NCBI GenBank assembly: GCA_023391815.1
Contig: JAEWAF010000045.1
Location: 62,001-126,000 of the forward strand
DNA from: Pseudomonadota bacterium
GTDB lineage: Bacteria > Pseudomonadota > Gammaproteobacteria > Steroidobacterales > Steroidobacteraceae
Reading direction: 5' to 3'
DNA length: 64,000 bases
A model generated the notes under the pieces. It worked only from the letters and a program-made list of their open reading frames with translations. It ran no database searches and was not told the DNA's origin. This document shows positions 26,046-35,978 of the stretch, one piece after another (the stretch's first letter is position 1; each line of letters opens with the position of its first letter). The position numbers were made by a program, and so were the translations under genes.

Positions 26046-26562
26046 GGGGCCAAAAGTGCTCGCCGCTGAACCAGGACACGGTGCTGTCGGGCATGCGCCT
26101 GGCCACTCCTCTTTGAACGCCGCGCATTGTAAGCCGTCCATTCCGGCTCAAAGGCATTCCCGGCGGGGGTTTGTGCTGATCGGCTGTCGCAAAAGCATGA
26201 CCTCGTTCGTCTTCATTTCGGCATTCAATGCGCGACCGCATCGGACATCCAAAATGCGCAAGCCCTCGGACTGTGACCGGGACTTTTGTCGCTGACTAAC
26301 TGGTACTTTACGCAGCGCGATTTCGCTGTTCGGATGATTTAGAAAAAGTCACTGAATTCTACCATTGAGCAATGGTGGCGAAGGCATGACCGGGATCTCT
26401 ATTCAGTTTTCCGAACGGCTTTCAGCGACGGCGAGGGGCCCGCGCGTGGCTTGCCGGCGCCGGCGGGCTATAGAATCGCCGGCTCCGCATAGCGGAAAGT
26501 TATTACAAACTGTACCGGCTGGACGGTATATTCACCGTCCAGTCGGTACAGCGAGATTGTCC
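26046..26562. other. 517-base divergent region before the tetR-RND operon
   Basis: This region lies between the kinase gene and the divergent TetR gene. Its right end holds the double TetR operator. The left end could encode up to 32 extra residues of the kinase if it starts at 26141. Nothing else recognisable was seen. Confidence 0.5.
26511..26550. promoter_or_regulatory. Tandem TetR-type operator
   Basis: A 40-base inverted repeat: TGTACCGGCTGGACGGT and ACCGTCCAGTCGGTACA (17-base arms, one mismatch) around a 6-base centre. Each arm also holds a 14-base near-palindrome of the form ACCG-N6-CGGT (26514-26527 and 26534-26547), so two TetR dimers could bind. It ends 12 bases before the TetR start codon, which points to autorepression. 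Confidence 0.75.
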
Positions 26563-27132
26563 ATGGCGGAGTTGGCGCCCAACACGATGAGCCCGGCCCG
26601 GGAGCGCATTCTCGAGGCGGCCGAGCGGGTCGTTGGTGACGTCGGCGCGGCGCGCATGACGCTGGATGGAGTGGCGCAGGCGGCGGGAGTGAGCAAGGGC
26701 GGATTGCTCTATCACTTCCCCTCTAAAGAGTCATTGCTGGGTGCGCTGGCCAAGCGCTATGTAGAGAGCATGACCGACTGCGTCGAGCAGGCGAAGACCG
26801 GCACGGGCGAGACCGAGGGCCGGGATCTGAAGGCTTGCATCGTCGGCATCCTCGCGCAGCAGCCCCGGGCGAAGATTGCCGGCATGGGCGCGGCCCTGTT
26901 CGCCGCCGCCGCGAACGATTTGACGTTGCTCGAAGTGATTCGTGAGCGCATCGCGCAGTACACGAAGCAGATCGAAAGCAGCGATGTGGATTTTGCCCGG
27001 GCCGCGGTCGTCACGTTGGCGATCGACGGCCTGATGATGCGCGAGTCGTTGCGCATCTCTTGTTTCACCGAGGAGCAGCGTGAACGTGTAGTGCAGCAGC
27101 TGCTGCAGATTGCCGATGAGGCGTATCGCTGA
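26563..27132 (+). CDS. TetR family transcriptional repressor
   Basis: A 189-residue regulator. The N-terminal TetR domain is clear: 'RERILEAAERVVGDVGAA', then the helix-turn-helix 'MTLDGVAQAAGVSKGGLLYH' and 'FPSKESLLGALAKRY'. The C-terminal ligand domain has no recognised family. The chosen ATG follows the operator; an ATG 8 codons later is also possible. It lies 123 bases before the RND adaptor gene on the same strand, so it probably represses the pump operon and itself in response to a toxic compound. Confidence 0.92.
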   Translation: MAELAPNTMSPARERILEAAERVVGDVGAARMTLDGVAQAAGVSKGGLLYHFPSKESLLGALAKRYVESMTDCVEQAKTGTGETEGRDLKACIVGILAQQPRAKIAGMGAALFAAAANDLTLLEVIRERIAQYTKQIESSDVDFARAAVVTLAIDGLMMRESLRISCFTEEQRERVVQQLLQIADEAYR

Positions 27133-27255
27133 GGCTTGGCCTTAGCGCTCACCAGGTAGTCAAGGAAGCCGGACTCCCGTCCCAAGCCACCCGTGTTCGA
27201 TCGCCCGAGCGCTTGCGCTCGCGGCCACGTTTTTTAGTTTGTCAGGTAGACGCAC

Positions 27256-28434
27256 ATGAACGTCATTCGTCAGTCGATGATGAAATCTCTGGTTGCCATC
27301 GCTGTCAGCGCGGTGTTGCTGACCGCTTGCGGTAAGGGTCAGGAGCAGCAGCACGCAATGCCGCCGCCCGAAGTCACCGTGCAGACGGTCGAGAAGAATC
27401 CAGTGCCGCTGGATCTCACTTATACCGCCCGCACCGTCGGCTCGCGCGAAGTCGAAGTGCGCGCCCGCGTGGGCGGCATTTTGCTCAAGCGCCGTTATGA
27501 GGAAGGCGGGCCGGTGAAGCAGGGCCAGCCGATGTTTCTGATCGATCCGGAGCCGGTGCGCGCGCGCCTGGCATCCGCACGCGCCGACGTTGCCGTCGCG
27601 AAGGCCCGCCTGGAAGAGGCGCGTCGCCAGCACGATCGCGTGTTGCCGTTGTTTGAGAAGAACGCGGTCAGCCAGAGTCGTCGCGATGAAGTCGTGTCGG
27701 CGTTCGAAGTGGCTCAAGCGAGCCTCGCGGCGGCCGAATCGGCGCAGCGGATGGCCGAGCTCGATCTGGAATATACGGACGTGCGTGCGCCGATCTCCGG
27801 CCTGACCAGTCGCGAAGTGATGTCGGAGGGCAGCCTGGTGTCCACCGAGCAGAGCTCCAGCCTGCTGACCAAGATCGTGCAGGTCGATCCTTTGTATATC
27901 GAGTTCTCGGTGCCCGAGGCCGAGGCTTCGATCATTCGCGGCTCGCTCGCGCCGGCCAACCACGTTGCGCCGCCGACGGTGCGCTTGCTGTTGGAGAACG
28001 GCAAGGAATATCCGGACAGCGCCAAAGTCACGTTCGTCGACAACGCCGTCGATGTGAACTCCGGCACGGTGCGAGTGCGCGCCGTGTTGAAGAACGCGGA
28101 GGCGCAGCTGATCCCGGGTCAGTTCATTCGCGCGCGCGTCGAAGGCGTGCAGTTGAGCAGCGTCGTGGCCGTGCCGCGCAAGGCAGTGATGTCGAGCGCG
28201 CAGGGCCAGTTCATCTGGGTGGTGAACGGCGAGCAGAAAGTGGAATTCCGACCGGTGCAGGTCGGTCGCTCGTTCGGCAACAACATCATCGTCACCGAAG
28301 GGCTCGCCCCCGGCGATCGTTACATCGTCGAAGGCGTGCTCAAGGTGCAGCCCGGCATTCAAGTGAGCGCGGTCGGTCCCGACGCTCCGACCAAGCAGGC
28401 TGAGCAACAGCCGGCGAAGAAGGAGACCGCATGA
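27256..28434 (+). CDS. RND efflux pump periplasmic adaptor (AcrA/MexA family)
   Basis: A 392-residue lipoprotein adaptor. The lipobox is 'LLTAC' near residue 24; the lipoyl domain, a short helical hairpin ('VAKARLEEARRQHDRVLPLF'), beta-barrel and membrane-proximal domains follow in the usual order. 'LDLEYTDVRAPISGLTSREV' is a family hallmark. It couples the inner-membrane RND permease to the outer-membrane channel encoded downstream. Its stop overlaps the permease start by 4 bases. Confidence 0.95.
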   Translation: MNVIRQSMMKSLVAIAVSAVLLTACGKGQEQQHAMPPPEVTVQTVEKNPVPLDLTYTARTVGSREVEVRARVGGILLKRRYEEGGPVKQGQPMFLIDPEPVRARLASARADVAVAKARLEEARRQHDRVLPLFEKNAVSQSRRDEVVSAFEVAQASLAAAESAQRMAELDLEYTDVRAPISGLTSREVMSEGSLVSTEQSSSLLTKIVQVDPLYIEFSVPEAEASIIRGSLAPANHVAPPTVRLLLENGKEYPDSAKVTFVDNAVDVNSGTVRVRAVLKNAEAQLIPGQFIRARVEGVQLSSVVAVPRKAVMSSAQGQFIWVVNGEQKVEFRPVQVGRSFGNNIIVTEGLAPGDRYIVEGVLKVQPGIQVSAVGPDAPTKQAEQQPAKKETA

Positions 28435-31400
28435 TTTCCAAGTTCTTCATCACGCGGCCGATTTTCGCCTGCGTGATCTCGGCGTTCATCGTGATCGCCG
28501 GTTTGGGCGGCATGATTTCGCTGCCCATCTCCGCCTATCCCGACATCATTCCGCCGTCGGTGACGGTGGCCGCGACCTATCCGGGCGCGACCGCCGAGAC
28601 CATCGCGGACACGGTCGCCGCGCCGCTGGAAAAGGAAATCAACGGCGTCGAAGGCATGCTGTACATGAGCTCGGTGAACTCGGGCAACGGCACGCTGATG
28701 ATCACGGTGACGTTCAACATCGGTACCAATCCCGATATGAACGCGGTCAACGTCAACAACCGTATCCAGGCCGCCGTGCCGCGCTTGCCCGAAGAAGTGC
28801 GGCGCCAGGGCGTCGTGGTGCGCAAGGCGTCGACCACGTTCCTGCAGATCGTGTCGGTGCATTCGCCGGATAACAGCGTGGACATGCTCACGCTCAGCAG
28901 CTACGTCACATTGAACGTGGTCGATGAGTTGCGCCGTATTCCCGGCATCGGCGACGTGATGATGTGGGGTCAGGATTATTCGATCCGCATCTGGATGCAG
29001 CCGGACAAGCTCGCGCAGCTCGGTCTCACGCCATCGGACGTGGCGGCGGCCGTGCGTCAGCAGAACTCGCAGTATGCGGCGGGTCAGGTGGGTGTCGAGC
29101 CGATCAGCGAACAGGTCGACTTCACCTATGCGGTTACTGCGCAGGGGCGCATGCAGGCACCGGAGCAGTTCGAGGAGATCGTCGTGCGCACGACCGACGC
29201 CGGCGGCATCGTTCGGCTGAAGGATGTGGCTCGCGTCGAGCTCGGCGCGCAGAACTATAGCAACCAGGCGACGATCAACGGTCAACGCGCCGTGATGATG
29301 GCGCTGGTGCTTCAACCCGGCGCGAATGCGCTCGCAACCGGCAATGCCGTGCAGGAACGCTTGGCGGAATTGTCGAAGGACTTTCCCAAGGGCATGGCCT
29401 ACTCCATTCCCTACGACACCATCCAATACGTGAAGGTGTCGATCAAGGAAGTGGTCAAGACGCTGCTGGAAGCGATGGTGCTGGTGTTCTTCGTCGTGCT
29501 GATCTTCCTGCAGAACTGGCGCGCCACCATCATTCCGATGCTGGCGGTGCCGGTGTCGCTGGTCGGCACGTTCGCGGCCATGCATCTGTTCGGCTTCTCC
29601 ATCAACATGCTGACGTTGTTCGGCATGGTGCTGGCGATCGGTATCGTGGTCGACGACGCCATCGTCGTGCTCGAGAACGTCGAGCGCATCATGACGACCG
29701 AAAATCTGCCGGCGCCGCAGGCGACCGAGAAGGCGATGGAAGAAGTGACGCGTCCGGTCATCGCCATCGTGCTGGTGCTCACGGCGGTGTTCCTGCCGGT
29801 GGCGTTCATGGGCGGTCTGGTCGGCGAAATGTATCGACAGTTCGCGGTGACCATCGCGGTGTCGGTCGTGATCTCCGGCTTCGTCGCGCTGACATTGACG
29901 CCGGCACTGTGCGCGCTGCTGTTGAAGCACGATCACATGGTGAAGAACCGGTTCCTGGAAGGCTTCAACCGCTGGTTCGATCGCGTCACTCATCGCTACG
30001 AGACCGGCGTGCGTTTCGTGATGAAGCGTGCCGCGCTCGCCGCCGGTGTGTTCGTGGTGATGTTGCTCGCGGTGGTCGGGCTGTTCCGTGCCTTGCCGAC
30101 GTCGCTTGCGCCGTCGGAAGACCAAGGCTACGTGTTCGTCATCGGCTTCCTGCAGGACGCCGCTTCGCTCGATCGGACCGTGCATGCGATCGAGACGGTG
30201 GCGGCCGGTGTCCGTAATCATCCCGCGGTGGCGAATGCAGTGGCCGTGGCCGGCATGGACCCGCTGACTCAGGCGATGAAGACCAACAGCGGCATCATTT
30301 GGTTGCCGATGAAGCCGTGGGATGAGCGTAAGAGCAAAGACTTGTCGCCCGCCGCGCTGGTCGGTGCCGTGTTCGGCGCCGGTGCGCAGGTGAAGGACGG
30401 CTTCTTCTTCGCGGTCGAGCCGCCGCCCATCGAAGGCTTGTCGATGACCGGTGGTTTCGAGGCTTATATCCAGTCGCGCGGTAGCGGCTCGATCAAGGAT
30501 CTCGAAGGCGTGACACAGAAGCTGGTGGCCGCCGCCAACAAGCGTCCCGAGCTCGCCGGCACGCAAACCACGTTCAGCGCCAGCGTGCCTCAGATGCGCA
30601 TCGATCTGGATCGCGAGAAGGCGATGACGCTCGGTGTGGACGTGGGCCAGGTGTTCGAAACGTTACAGAGCACGTTCGGTGCGCTGTATGTGAACGACTT
30701 CAACCGCAACGGCCGCGTGTATCAGGTGCAGTTGCAGTCGGAGCCGCGCTTCCGTGCGTATCCGGAAGATATTCGCAACGTGTATGTGCGCTCGAAGAAA
30801 GGCGAGCTCGTACCGCTCACGGCGCTGGCCAGCATTCGTGAAGTGACTGGCGCGGAAATCGTCGAGCGATTCAACGCGTTCACGTCGGCGAAGGTCATGG
30901 GCGGCGCGGCGCCGGGTTACAGCTCGGGCGATGCGTTGAGGGCGATCGAGGAAGTCGCCCGCGAGACGCTGCCGTCGGGCTACCAGCTCGCGTTCACCGG
31001 CACGGCGTATCAAGAGAAGGTCAGCGGCGGCGCTTCGCAGGGCGTGTATCTGCTCGGCGTGCTGATGGTGTTCCTGATTCTCGCCGCGCAGTTCGAGCGC
31101 TGGACGTTGCCGGTAGCGGTGATCCTGGCGGTGCCGTTCGCGGCCTTCGGTGCGTTCCTGGCCGTGTTCGTGCGCGGGCTGGCGAACGACATCTATTTCC
31201 AGATCGGCATGCTGACGCTGATCGGCCTGGCGGCGAAGAACGCGATTCTGATCGTGGAGTTCGCGCTGATGAAGTATCACGAAGGCATGGGCCTGATGGA
31301 GGCGGCCATCGAAGGCGCGAAGCTGCGCTTCCGTCCCATCATCATGACCTCGCTGGCGTTGATCTTCGGCGTGCTGCCGCTGGCGCTGAGCACCGGCGCC

Positions 31401-31604
31401 GGTGCCAACAGCCGTCATTCGCTCGGCACGAGCGTGATCGGCGGCATGCTGGCGGCGACCTTCATCGCGACCTTGTTCGTGCCGCTGTTCTTCAAGTGGA
31501 TCGCCGGCGCCAGAGGCGGCGAGGCCTACGACGACGAACATGGCAAAGGCAAGCCTCATGGCGGCGTGCAGCCGAAGCCGGCGGCGCCTCATGAGTCGAA
31601 TTGA
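28431..31604 (+). CDS. RND efflux permease, HAE1/AcrB family
   Basis: A 1057-residue drug-proton antiporter with 12 predicted membrane helices and two large periplasmic loops. The proton-relay residues are present: the Asp pair in 'GIVVDDAIVVLENV' (helix 4) and the Lys in 'GLAAKNAILIVEFA' (helix 10). 'MISKFFITRPIFACVISAF' and 'PISAYPDIIPPSVTVAATYP' are typical. The C-terminal tail is rich in Gly/Lys/His. With its adaptor and channel genes it forms a complete tripartite pump, probably for hydrophobic drugs, dyes or bile-like compounds. Confidence 0.97.
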   Translation: MISKFFITRPIFACVISAFIVIAGLGGMISLPISAYPDIIPPSVTVAATYPGATAETIADTVAAPLEKEINGVEGMLYMSSVNSGNGTLMITVTFNIGTNPDMNAVNVNNRIQAAVPRLPEEVRRQGVVVRKASTTFLQIVSVHSPDNSVDMLTLSSYVTLNVVDELRRIPGIGDVMMWGQDYSIRIWMQPDKLAQLGLTPSDVAAAVRQQNSQYAAGQVGVEPISEQVDFTYAVTAQGRMQAPEQFEEIVVRTTDAGGIVRLKDVARVELGAQNYSNQATINGQRAVMMALVLQPGANALATGNAVQERLAELSKDFPKGMAYSIPYDTIQYVKVSIKEVVKTLLEAMVLVFFVVLIFLQNWRATIIPMLAVPVSLVGTFAAMHLFGFSINMLTLFGMVLAIGIVVDDAIVVLENVERIMTTENLPAPQATEKAMEEVTRPVIAIVLVLTAVFLPVAFMGGLVGEMYRQFAVTIAVSVVISGFVALTLTPALCALLLKHDHMVKNRFLEGFNRWFDRVTHRYETGVRFVMKRAALAAGVFVVMLLAVVGLFRALPTSLAPSEDQGYVFVIGFLQDAASLDRTVHAIETVAAGVRNHPAVANAVAVAGMDPLTQAMKTNSGIIWLPMKPWDERKSKDLSPAALVGAVFGAGAQVKDGFFFAVEPPPIEGLSMTGGFEAYIQSRGSGSIKDLEGVTQKLVAAANKRPELAGTQTTFSASVPQMRIDLDREKAMTLGVDVGQVFETLQSTFGALYVNDFNRNGRVYQVQLQSEPRFRAYPEDIRNVYVRSKKGELVPLTALASIREVTGAEIVERFNAFTSAKVMGGAAPGYSSGDALRAIEEVARETLPSGYQLAFTGTAYQEKVSGGASQGVYLLGVLMVFLILAAQFERWTLPVAVILAVPFAAFGAFLAVFVRGLANDIYFQIGMLTLIGLAAKNAILIVEFALMKYHEGMGLMEAAIEGAKLRFRPIIMTSLALIFGVLPLALSTGAGANSRHSLGTSVIGGMLAATFIATLFVPLFFKWIAGARGGEAYDDEHGKGKPHGGVQPKPAAPHESN

Positions 31605-31614
31605 GAGTGATGCA

Positions 31615-33078
31615 ATGAGCAGGCAAATAATCAGAACCGCGGCTCGAGTGACGCTGACGGCGGCGATTGCCGCCGTCCTCGGCGGCTGCTTCGTCTCGAA
31701 AGTGGATCCGCAGAAGCCGGAGCTGCCGCTGCCGGACGCTCTGCCTCAGCAGACCATGCAGACCTCGCCGCTGCCGAATCCGTGGTGGACGTTGTTTGGC
31801 GATGCCAAGCTCAATGAGCTGATCGTCGAGGCCCTGCAACACAACCCGGATGCGCAGATCGCGGCGGCCCGCGTGCAGGAGGCGCGTTCGTTTCTGCGGA
31901 TCAGCAATGCGGATCGGTTGCCGACCGTGAATCTCGAGGGCAATGCCACTCGTACCAAACAAAGCGAGTTGAGCCTGGCGCAGCAAGGCCTGGAGAACGT
32001 GCCGGGTTTCCAGACGACTCAGACCGCCTACACGGTGCAAGGGACAGTGGCCTATGAACTGGACCTGTGGGGCAAGTATCAGCGCGCTTCGGAATCGGCG
32101 CGTGCGCAGCTGTTGAACTCCGAGTATGGCCGCGAGGCGACCAAGCTCAGTCTCACCGGCGAAGTCGCCCGCACTTATTACTCGTTGATCGCTGCCGCCG
32201 AACAGTTGGCCCGCGGACGTGATACGTTGAAGTCGCGTGAGGAAGCGGCGGACCTCGAGAAGCTGCGTTGGGAATCGGGCGAAAGCGATGAATTCACGTT
32301 CAAGCGCGCTGTAGCGGATGCCGCGGCGACTCGCGTGTCGACGCGTCAGCTCGAATTGCAGGTCGTGCAGTTCACGAACGCGCTCGGCGTGCTGTTGGGA
32401 CACTCGCCGAAAGCACTGGTCGACGAAGCGATCAGCGTGCAGGGAATCGACTTGCCGGCGGCGGTGCAGTTGCCGGCGTCGCTGCCATCCTCCGTGTTGT
32501 CACAACGTCCTGACATCGGCGCGGCCGAAGCGGCGCTCAATGCGTCGGCGGCGGACATTGGCGTCGCTCGGGCTCAGTTGTTCCCGAGCATCAGCATCAC
32601 TGGCGCGTATGGGTCGGCAAGCCCCGAGCTGGACAGCTTGTTCACCGGCCCGGCGAAAATCTGGTCGGCGACCGGCGGCATCCTGCAGCCCATCTTCCAG
32701 GGTGGCCGATTGCGCGCGAATGTTTCTCGTGCGGAAGCGGTGAGAGAGCAGCGCAAGTCGGAATATGCACGCACCGTGCAGCAGGCGTTCCGCGAAGTGC
32801 TGGACTCGCTGCAGGGACAAGCGCTCATTCTGGGCGTGCGTGAAGCGAACGATCAGCAGGTCGCGGCCCTGAGCCGGGCGACCGAGCTGGCCGAGCTGCG
32901 TTACGCGCAGGGCGATCTTTCCTATCTGGAGCTGCTCGACGTGCGCCGCGGGTTGTATCAGGCGCAGATCGACCTCGTCGCGGCTCAGCGCGACGCGTTG
33001 CTCAACACGGTCGACTTGGCGCTCGCCGTCGGCGGCGGGCTGGGCGATCAGGCCGAGCCACTGACAGCACGGAGGTAA
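31615..33078 (+). CDS. RND efflux outer-membrane lipoprotein channel (OprM/NodT family)
   Basis: A 487-residue outer-membrane factor. The lipobox is 'VLGGC' near residue 25, then 'PNPWWTLFGDAKLNELI', typical of the NodT group. Two homologous halves of coiled coils and barrel strands follow, e.g. 'AYELDLWGKYQRASESARAQ' and 'GGILQPIFQGGRLRANVSRA'. It forms a trimeric channel for the pump. The start after GAGAGTGATGCA was chosen; an earlier codon would lie inside the permease gene. It could also serve the two ABC cassettes, which have no channel of their own. Confidence 0.95.
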   Translation: MSRQIIRTAARVTLTAAIAAVLGGCFVSKVDPQKPELPLPDALPQQTMQTSPLPNPWWTLFGDAKLNELIVEALQHNPDAQIAAARVQEARSFLRISNADRLPTVNLEGNATRTKQSELSLAQQGLENVPGFQTTQTAYTVQGTVAYELDLWGKYQRASESARAQLLNSEYGREATKLSLTGEVARTYYSLIAAAEQLARGRDTLKSREEAADLEKLRWESGESDEFTFKRAVADAAATRVSTRQLELQVVQFTNALGVLLGHSPKALVDEAISVQGIDLPAAVQLPASLPSSVLSQRPDIGAAEAALNASAADIGVARAQLFPSISITGAYGSASPELDSLFTGPAKIWSATGGILQPIFQGGRLRANVSRAEAVREQRKSEYARTVQQAFREVLDSLQGQALILGVREANDQQVAALSRATELAELRYAQGDLSYLELLDVRRGLYQAQIDLVAAQRDALLNTVDLALAVGGGLGDQAEPLTARR

Positions 33079-33102
33079 GGGTAGGAGTGCCTCCGGCGCG
33101 TG

Positions 33103-35544
33103 CTAACGGTTGCCGAGAAAGCTTCGCTGTGACAGTGTGGTGGGAATAACCGTCACATTGCTCGCAGCGTTGCGCTCCTCGGCGGAGACATCCCTCGTCT
33201 TCGCCGGACGTGACCACTCCGAGTGCTTCAACCACTCTTCCAGCTCTTTCGCCGGTAGCGGCCGGCTCATGAAATAGCCCTGCGCCTGATCGCATCCGTA
33301 CAGGCGCAGGGTGCGCAGATCCGCTTCGTCCTCCACACCTTCCGCGATCACTTTCAGCCCCAGGCTGTGACCGAGCTCGATGGTCGAGCGCACGATGGTC
33401 GCGGTCGTCGAATCGCTCATCTGCTTGACGAAGGAACGATCGATCTTCAGCTCATCGACCGGCAGTCGCGCGACGTAGCTCAGCGACGAATAGCCCGTGC
33501 CGTAATCGTCGATGGACAGCGCGATGCCCAGCTCATGCAACCGTTCCAGCACGCGCTGCGCGTGCGCCGGATCTTCCATGAAGCCGCTCTCGGTGATCTC
33601 GAGGCATAACAGCGAGGCGGGGGTGCCGTAACGATCGAGCAACTGGACGATCAGCTCCGGCAGCTCGCGATTCAACAGGTCGCGCGCCGAGATATTCACC
33701 GACACTTGCAGCGGCATGCCGTTCGAGCGCCACTGTCCGCACTGACGAATCGCCTGCTCGAGCACCCACCGCGTCAGCACCTTGATGTAGCCGGTGTGTT
33801 CGGCAAACGGAATGAATTCGGCCGGCGAGACGAAGCCGCGGCGCGGATGTTCCCAGCGTAGTAATGCTTCCACGCCTTCGACCACGCCCGAGGTGAGTCC
33901 GACCTTCGGCTGGTAATACACGCGCAGCTGATGACCCTCGACCGCCTCGCGAATCTCACTGAGCAGCGACAGATGTTCCTGCTGGTGCGTGTCGTAGCTC
34001 GCGTCGTACACCGCATAGCCACCCTTGTTCCGCTTGGCCACATACATTGCGATGTCGGCGTTACGCAGCAGCTTGCCGGTGTTCTCGCCGTGCTCGGGAA
34101 AATGAGCGATACCGATGCTGCTGCCGACATCGAGCGGCTGATCTTCGTATCGGATCGGATGCTCGAGCGCTTCCAGAATTTTCAGTGCCACCTTGGTGAC
34201 GTAACGATCGTCGACGTTTTCGAGCAGGATCGCGAACTCGTCGCCGCCAAGGCGAGCGATGGTGTCCGCCTGTCGCAGTAACGCGGTCAAGCGGTTGGCA
34301 ACTTCACGCAGCACATGGTCGCCAACGTCGTGACCCAGCGTGTCGTTGACATACTTGAACCGATCCAGGTCCATCATCAGCACGCTCAGCGTCCGGCCGG
34401 TGCGGTGAGCGTTCAGGATGGCGTGCTCGAGCCGGTCGTGAAACAGCGCGCGATTCGGCAGGTCGGTGAGCGTGTCGCGATAGGCGAGGCGCAGGATTTC
34501 CCGCTCGCGCTCGGCGATGCCTTCGCGCATGTGATTCAGACTGCAGGCAAGCGCGCCGATCTCGTCGGAGCGGGTCACGCTGACCGGGTTGGAATAGTCG
34601 CCGTCCTGAATGCGCGCCGCTGCCTTGGTCAGCTGAGTGATCGGCCGGGTGATGTTCATGGCGATGGCCACCGCACCGCCGATGGATAGCAGCATGCTGA
34701 CGATGCCGAGTGCGGCCAATGTCTGCTGCAAGCGATTGAAGGCTGCGACGGCGGTGGCCACCGAGCGCTGGAGCACGGCGACGAGCGCGCGATCGCCGTG
34801 GCGATCGAATGTGATGACTCGCAATTGCTGTTCGTCATCGCCTTCGCCGATGGAATGCACGAGGGCAGCCGCCGGCAGGGCAGGCAATCGAGCGGCCAGG
34901 TCGACCGCCGCCGATCCCAGGGTGGAGGCCAGCACGCTCCATTGACGATCGGCGTCGTGTCGTTCCAGGAAGGACACCTGCAGCGAGGTGAGCTGCTGGA
35001 GCTCGGACACGACGTTGTCGTCGATCACGAAACCCACCGCGATCCAGGCGGTCGGCGTCGGCGCCAGCACGGGCACGACGACGAGCTGATAAGCGCGGCC
35101 GTCGATCACCTCGATCGACGAAGCGCCGCCTTCGCGGGCGGCCCGATCGATCAGCTGCGGAAACTCGAACACCCGACCGCGCGCGTTGCTCGCGATGGTG
35201 TCGGCGACGACGCGACGCTCGAGCGACACCAGCAGGGTCATGTCGGCCTTGATGCGGCCGCCGTGATTGGTCAGCGCCGAGACGACGGTGTCCTGATCGT
35301 CGCTGGCGATGGCCTCTCGTAACGCGTAGTCCGCCGCCATGACGCGAGCCGCCTGCGAAAGTCGCTCGCGGTTCTGTTCCAGCAGCCGGGCGAACACGCG
35401 CTCACCGACCTCCAGCTCGGCGACGATTTTCTCGCGCGCGTTGGTCGAATTCGCGGAGCTCACGACCACATACGCAACGAACTGCACCACCGCCAGCAAC
35501 GCGACGACGAACACGATGATTCGGGTGCGTAGTCGGCGGATCAT
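33103..35544 (-). CDS. Membrane GGDEF-EAL protein (c-di-GMP turnover)
   Basis: An 813-residue sensor. It has a membrane helix (about 8-28), a periplasmic double-Cache/CHASE-like domain (30-265), a second helix, a HAMP domain ('ITRPITQLTKAAARIQDG'), a GGDEF domain with intact 'LGGDEFAIL' near residue 433, and an EAL domain starting with 'EGVEALLRWEHP' near 560. Both catalytic motifs look intact, so it could make or break c-di-GMP. The start was placed just before the first membrane helix; a frame open 139 codons upstream is low in protein-like character. It converges on the RND operon. Confidence 0.92.
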   Translation of the reverse strand: MIRRLRTRIIVFVVALLAVVQFVAYVVVSSANSTNAREKIVAELEVGERVFARLLEQNRERLSQAARVMAADYALREAIASDDQDTVVSALTNHGGRIKADMTLLVSLERRVVADTIASNARGRVFEFPQLIDRAAREGGASSIEVIDGRAYQLVVVPVLAPTPTAWIAVGFVIDDNVVSELQQLTSLQVSFLERHDADRQWSVLASTLGSAAVDLAARLPALPAAALVHSIGEGDDEQQLRVITFDRHGDRALVAVLQRSVATAVAAFNRLQQTLAALGIVSMLLSIGGAVAIAMNITRPITQLTKAAARIQDGDYSNPVSVTRSDEIGALACSLNHMREGIAEREREILRLAYRDTLTDLPNRALFHDRLEHAILNAHRTGRTLSVLMMDLDRFKYVNDTLGHDVGDHVLREVANRLTALLRQADTIARLGGDEFAILLENVDDRYVTKVALKILEALEHPIRYEDQPLDVGSSIGIAHFPEHGENTGKLLRNADIAMYVAKRNKGGYAVYDASYDTHQQEHLSLLSEIREAVEGHQLRVYYQPKVGLTSGVVEGVEALLRWEHPRRGFVSPAEFIPFAEHTGYIKVLTRWVLEQAIRQCGQWRSNGMPLQVSVNISARDLLNRELPELIVQLLDRYGTPASLLCLEITESGFMEDPAHAQRVLERLHELGIALSIDDYGTGYSSLSYVARLPVDELKIDRSFVKQMSDSTTATIVRSTIELGHSLGLKVIAEGVEDEADLRTLRLYGCDQAQGYFMSRPLPAKELEEWLKHSEWSRPAKTRDVSAEERNAASNVTVIPTTLSQRSFLGNR

Positions 35545-35978
35545 GGCAATGGAACGCAGGCGGCGCAGGGCCGGGAACTGAACATGGCGGCAGCCTACGC
35601 AGTGCCGAATTCGACAAATGTTAACTCCCTCACAGCCGGGGCCGCCGCGTATCGGCACGGAACGGCTTTGTGATGGGGCTCGCGTCCCGGCGAGCGCGCC
35701 TGTGTTTGGAAACTGCGACGGAGGTCGCAACTTCCGACTGGATGCTGCGCGTGGAAAAACATTCTTCGGCGCGTCCGCTTCGTTGCAAAAAGTACAAGAG
35801 AAACATTCCAAAACCGGTTGCAAACGAAGCATCCGCGCGTGACCGATCGACGGCACGCGAACTGCATAGGTGGCCCAGGGTTTTTTCTGACGTTGCCCAG
35901 GACCTTTCCGAAAGTCAGAAGCGTTGTCTGCATCGCGCACAAGCAATAGCGCGAGAAACATGCGAGGGGAAACATCGA
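35545..35978. other. 434-base divergent region, promoters only
   Basis: Separates the GGDEF-EAL gene from the PKD-hydrolase gene. Frames extending both genes upstream cross it, but they lack ribosome-binding sites and signal sequences. No structure or operator was noticed. Confidence 0.45.

Noticed and set aside
27160..28407. A 415-codon frame antisense to the RND adaptor gene
   Set aside because: Same reason: composition typical of a shadow frame, no ribosome-binding site or recognisable motif.
28359..30566. A 735-codon frame antisense to the RND permease gene
   Set aside because: It is His/Arg-rich with no domain and lies wholly opposite a clear AcrB-type gene; long antisense frames are expected in GC-rich DNA.
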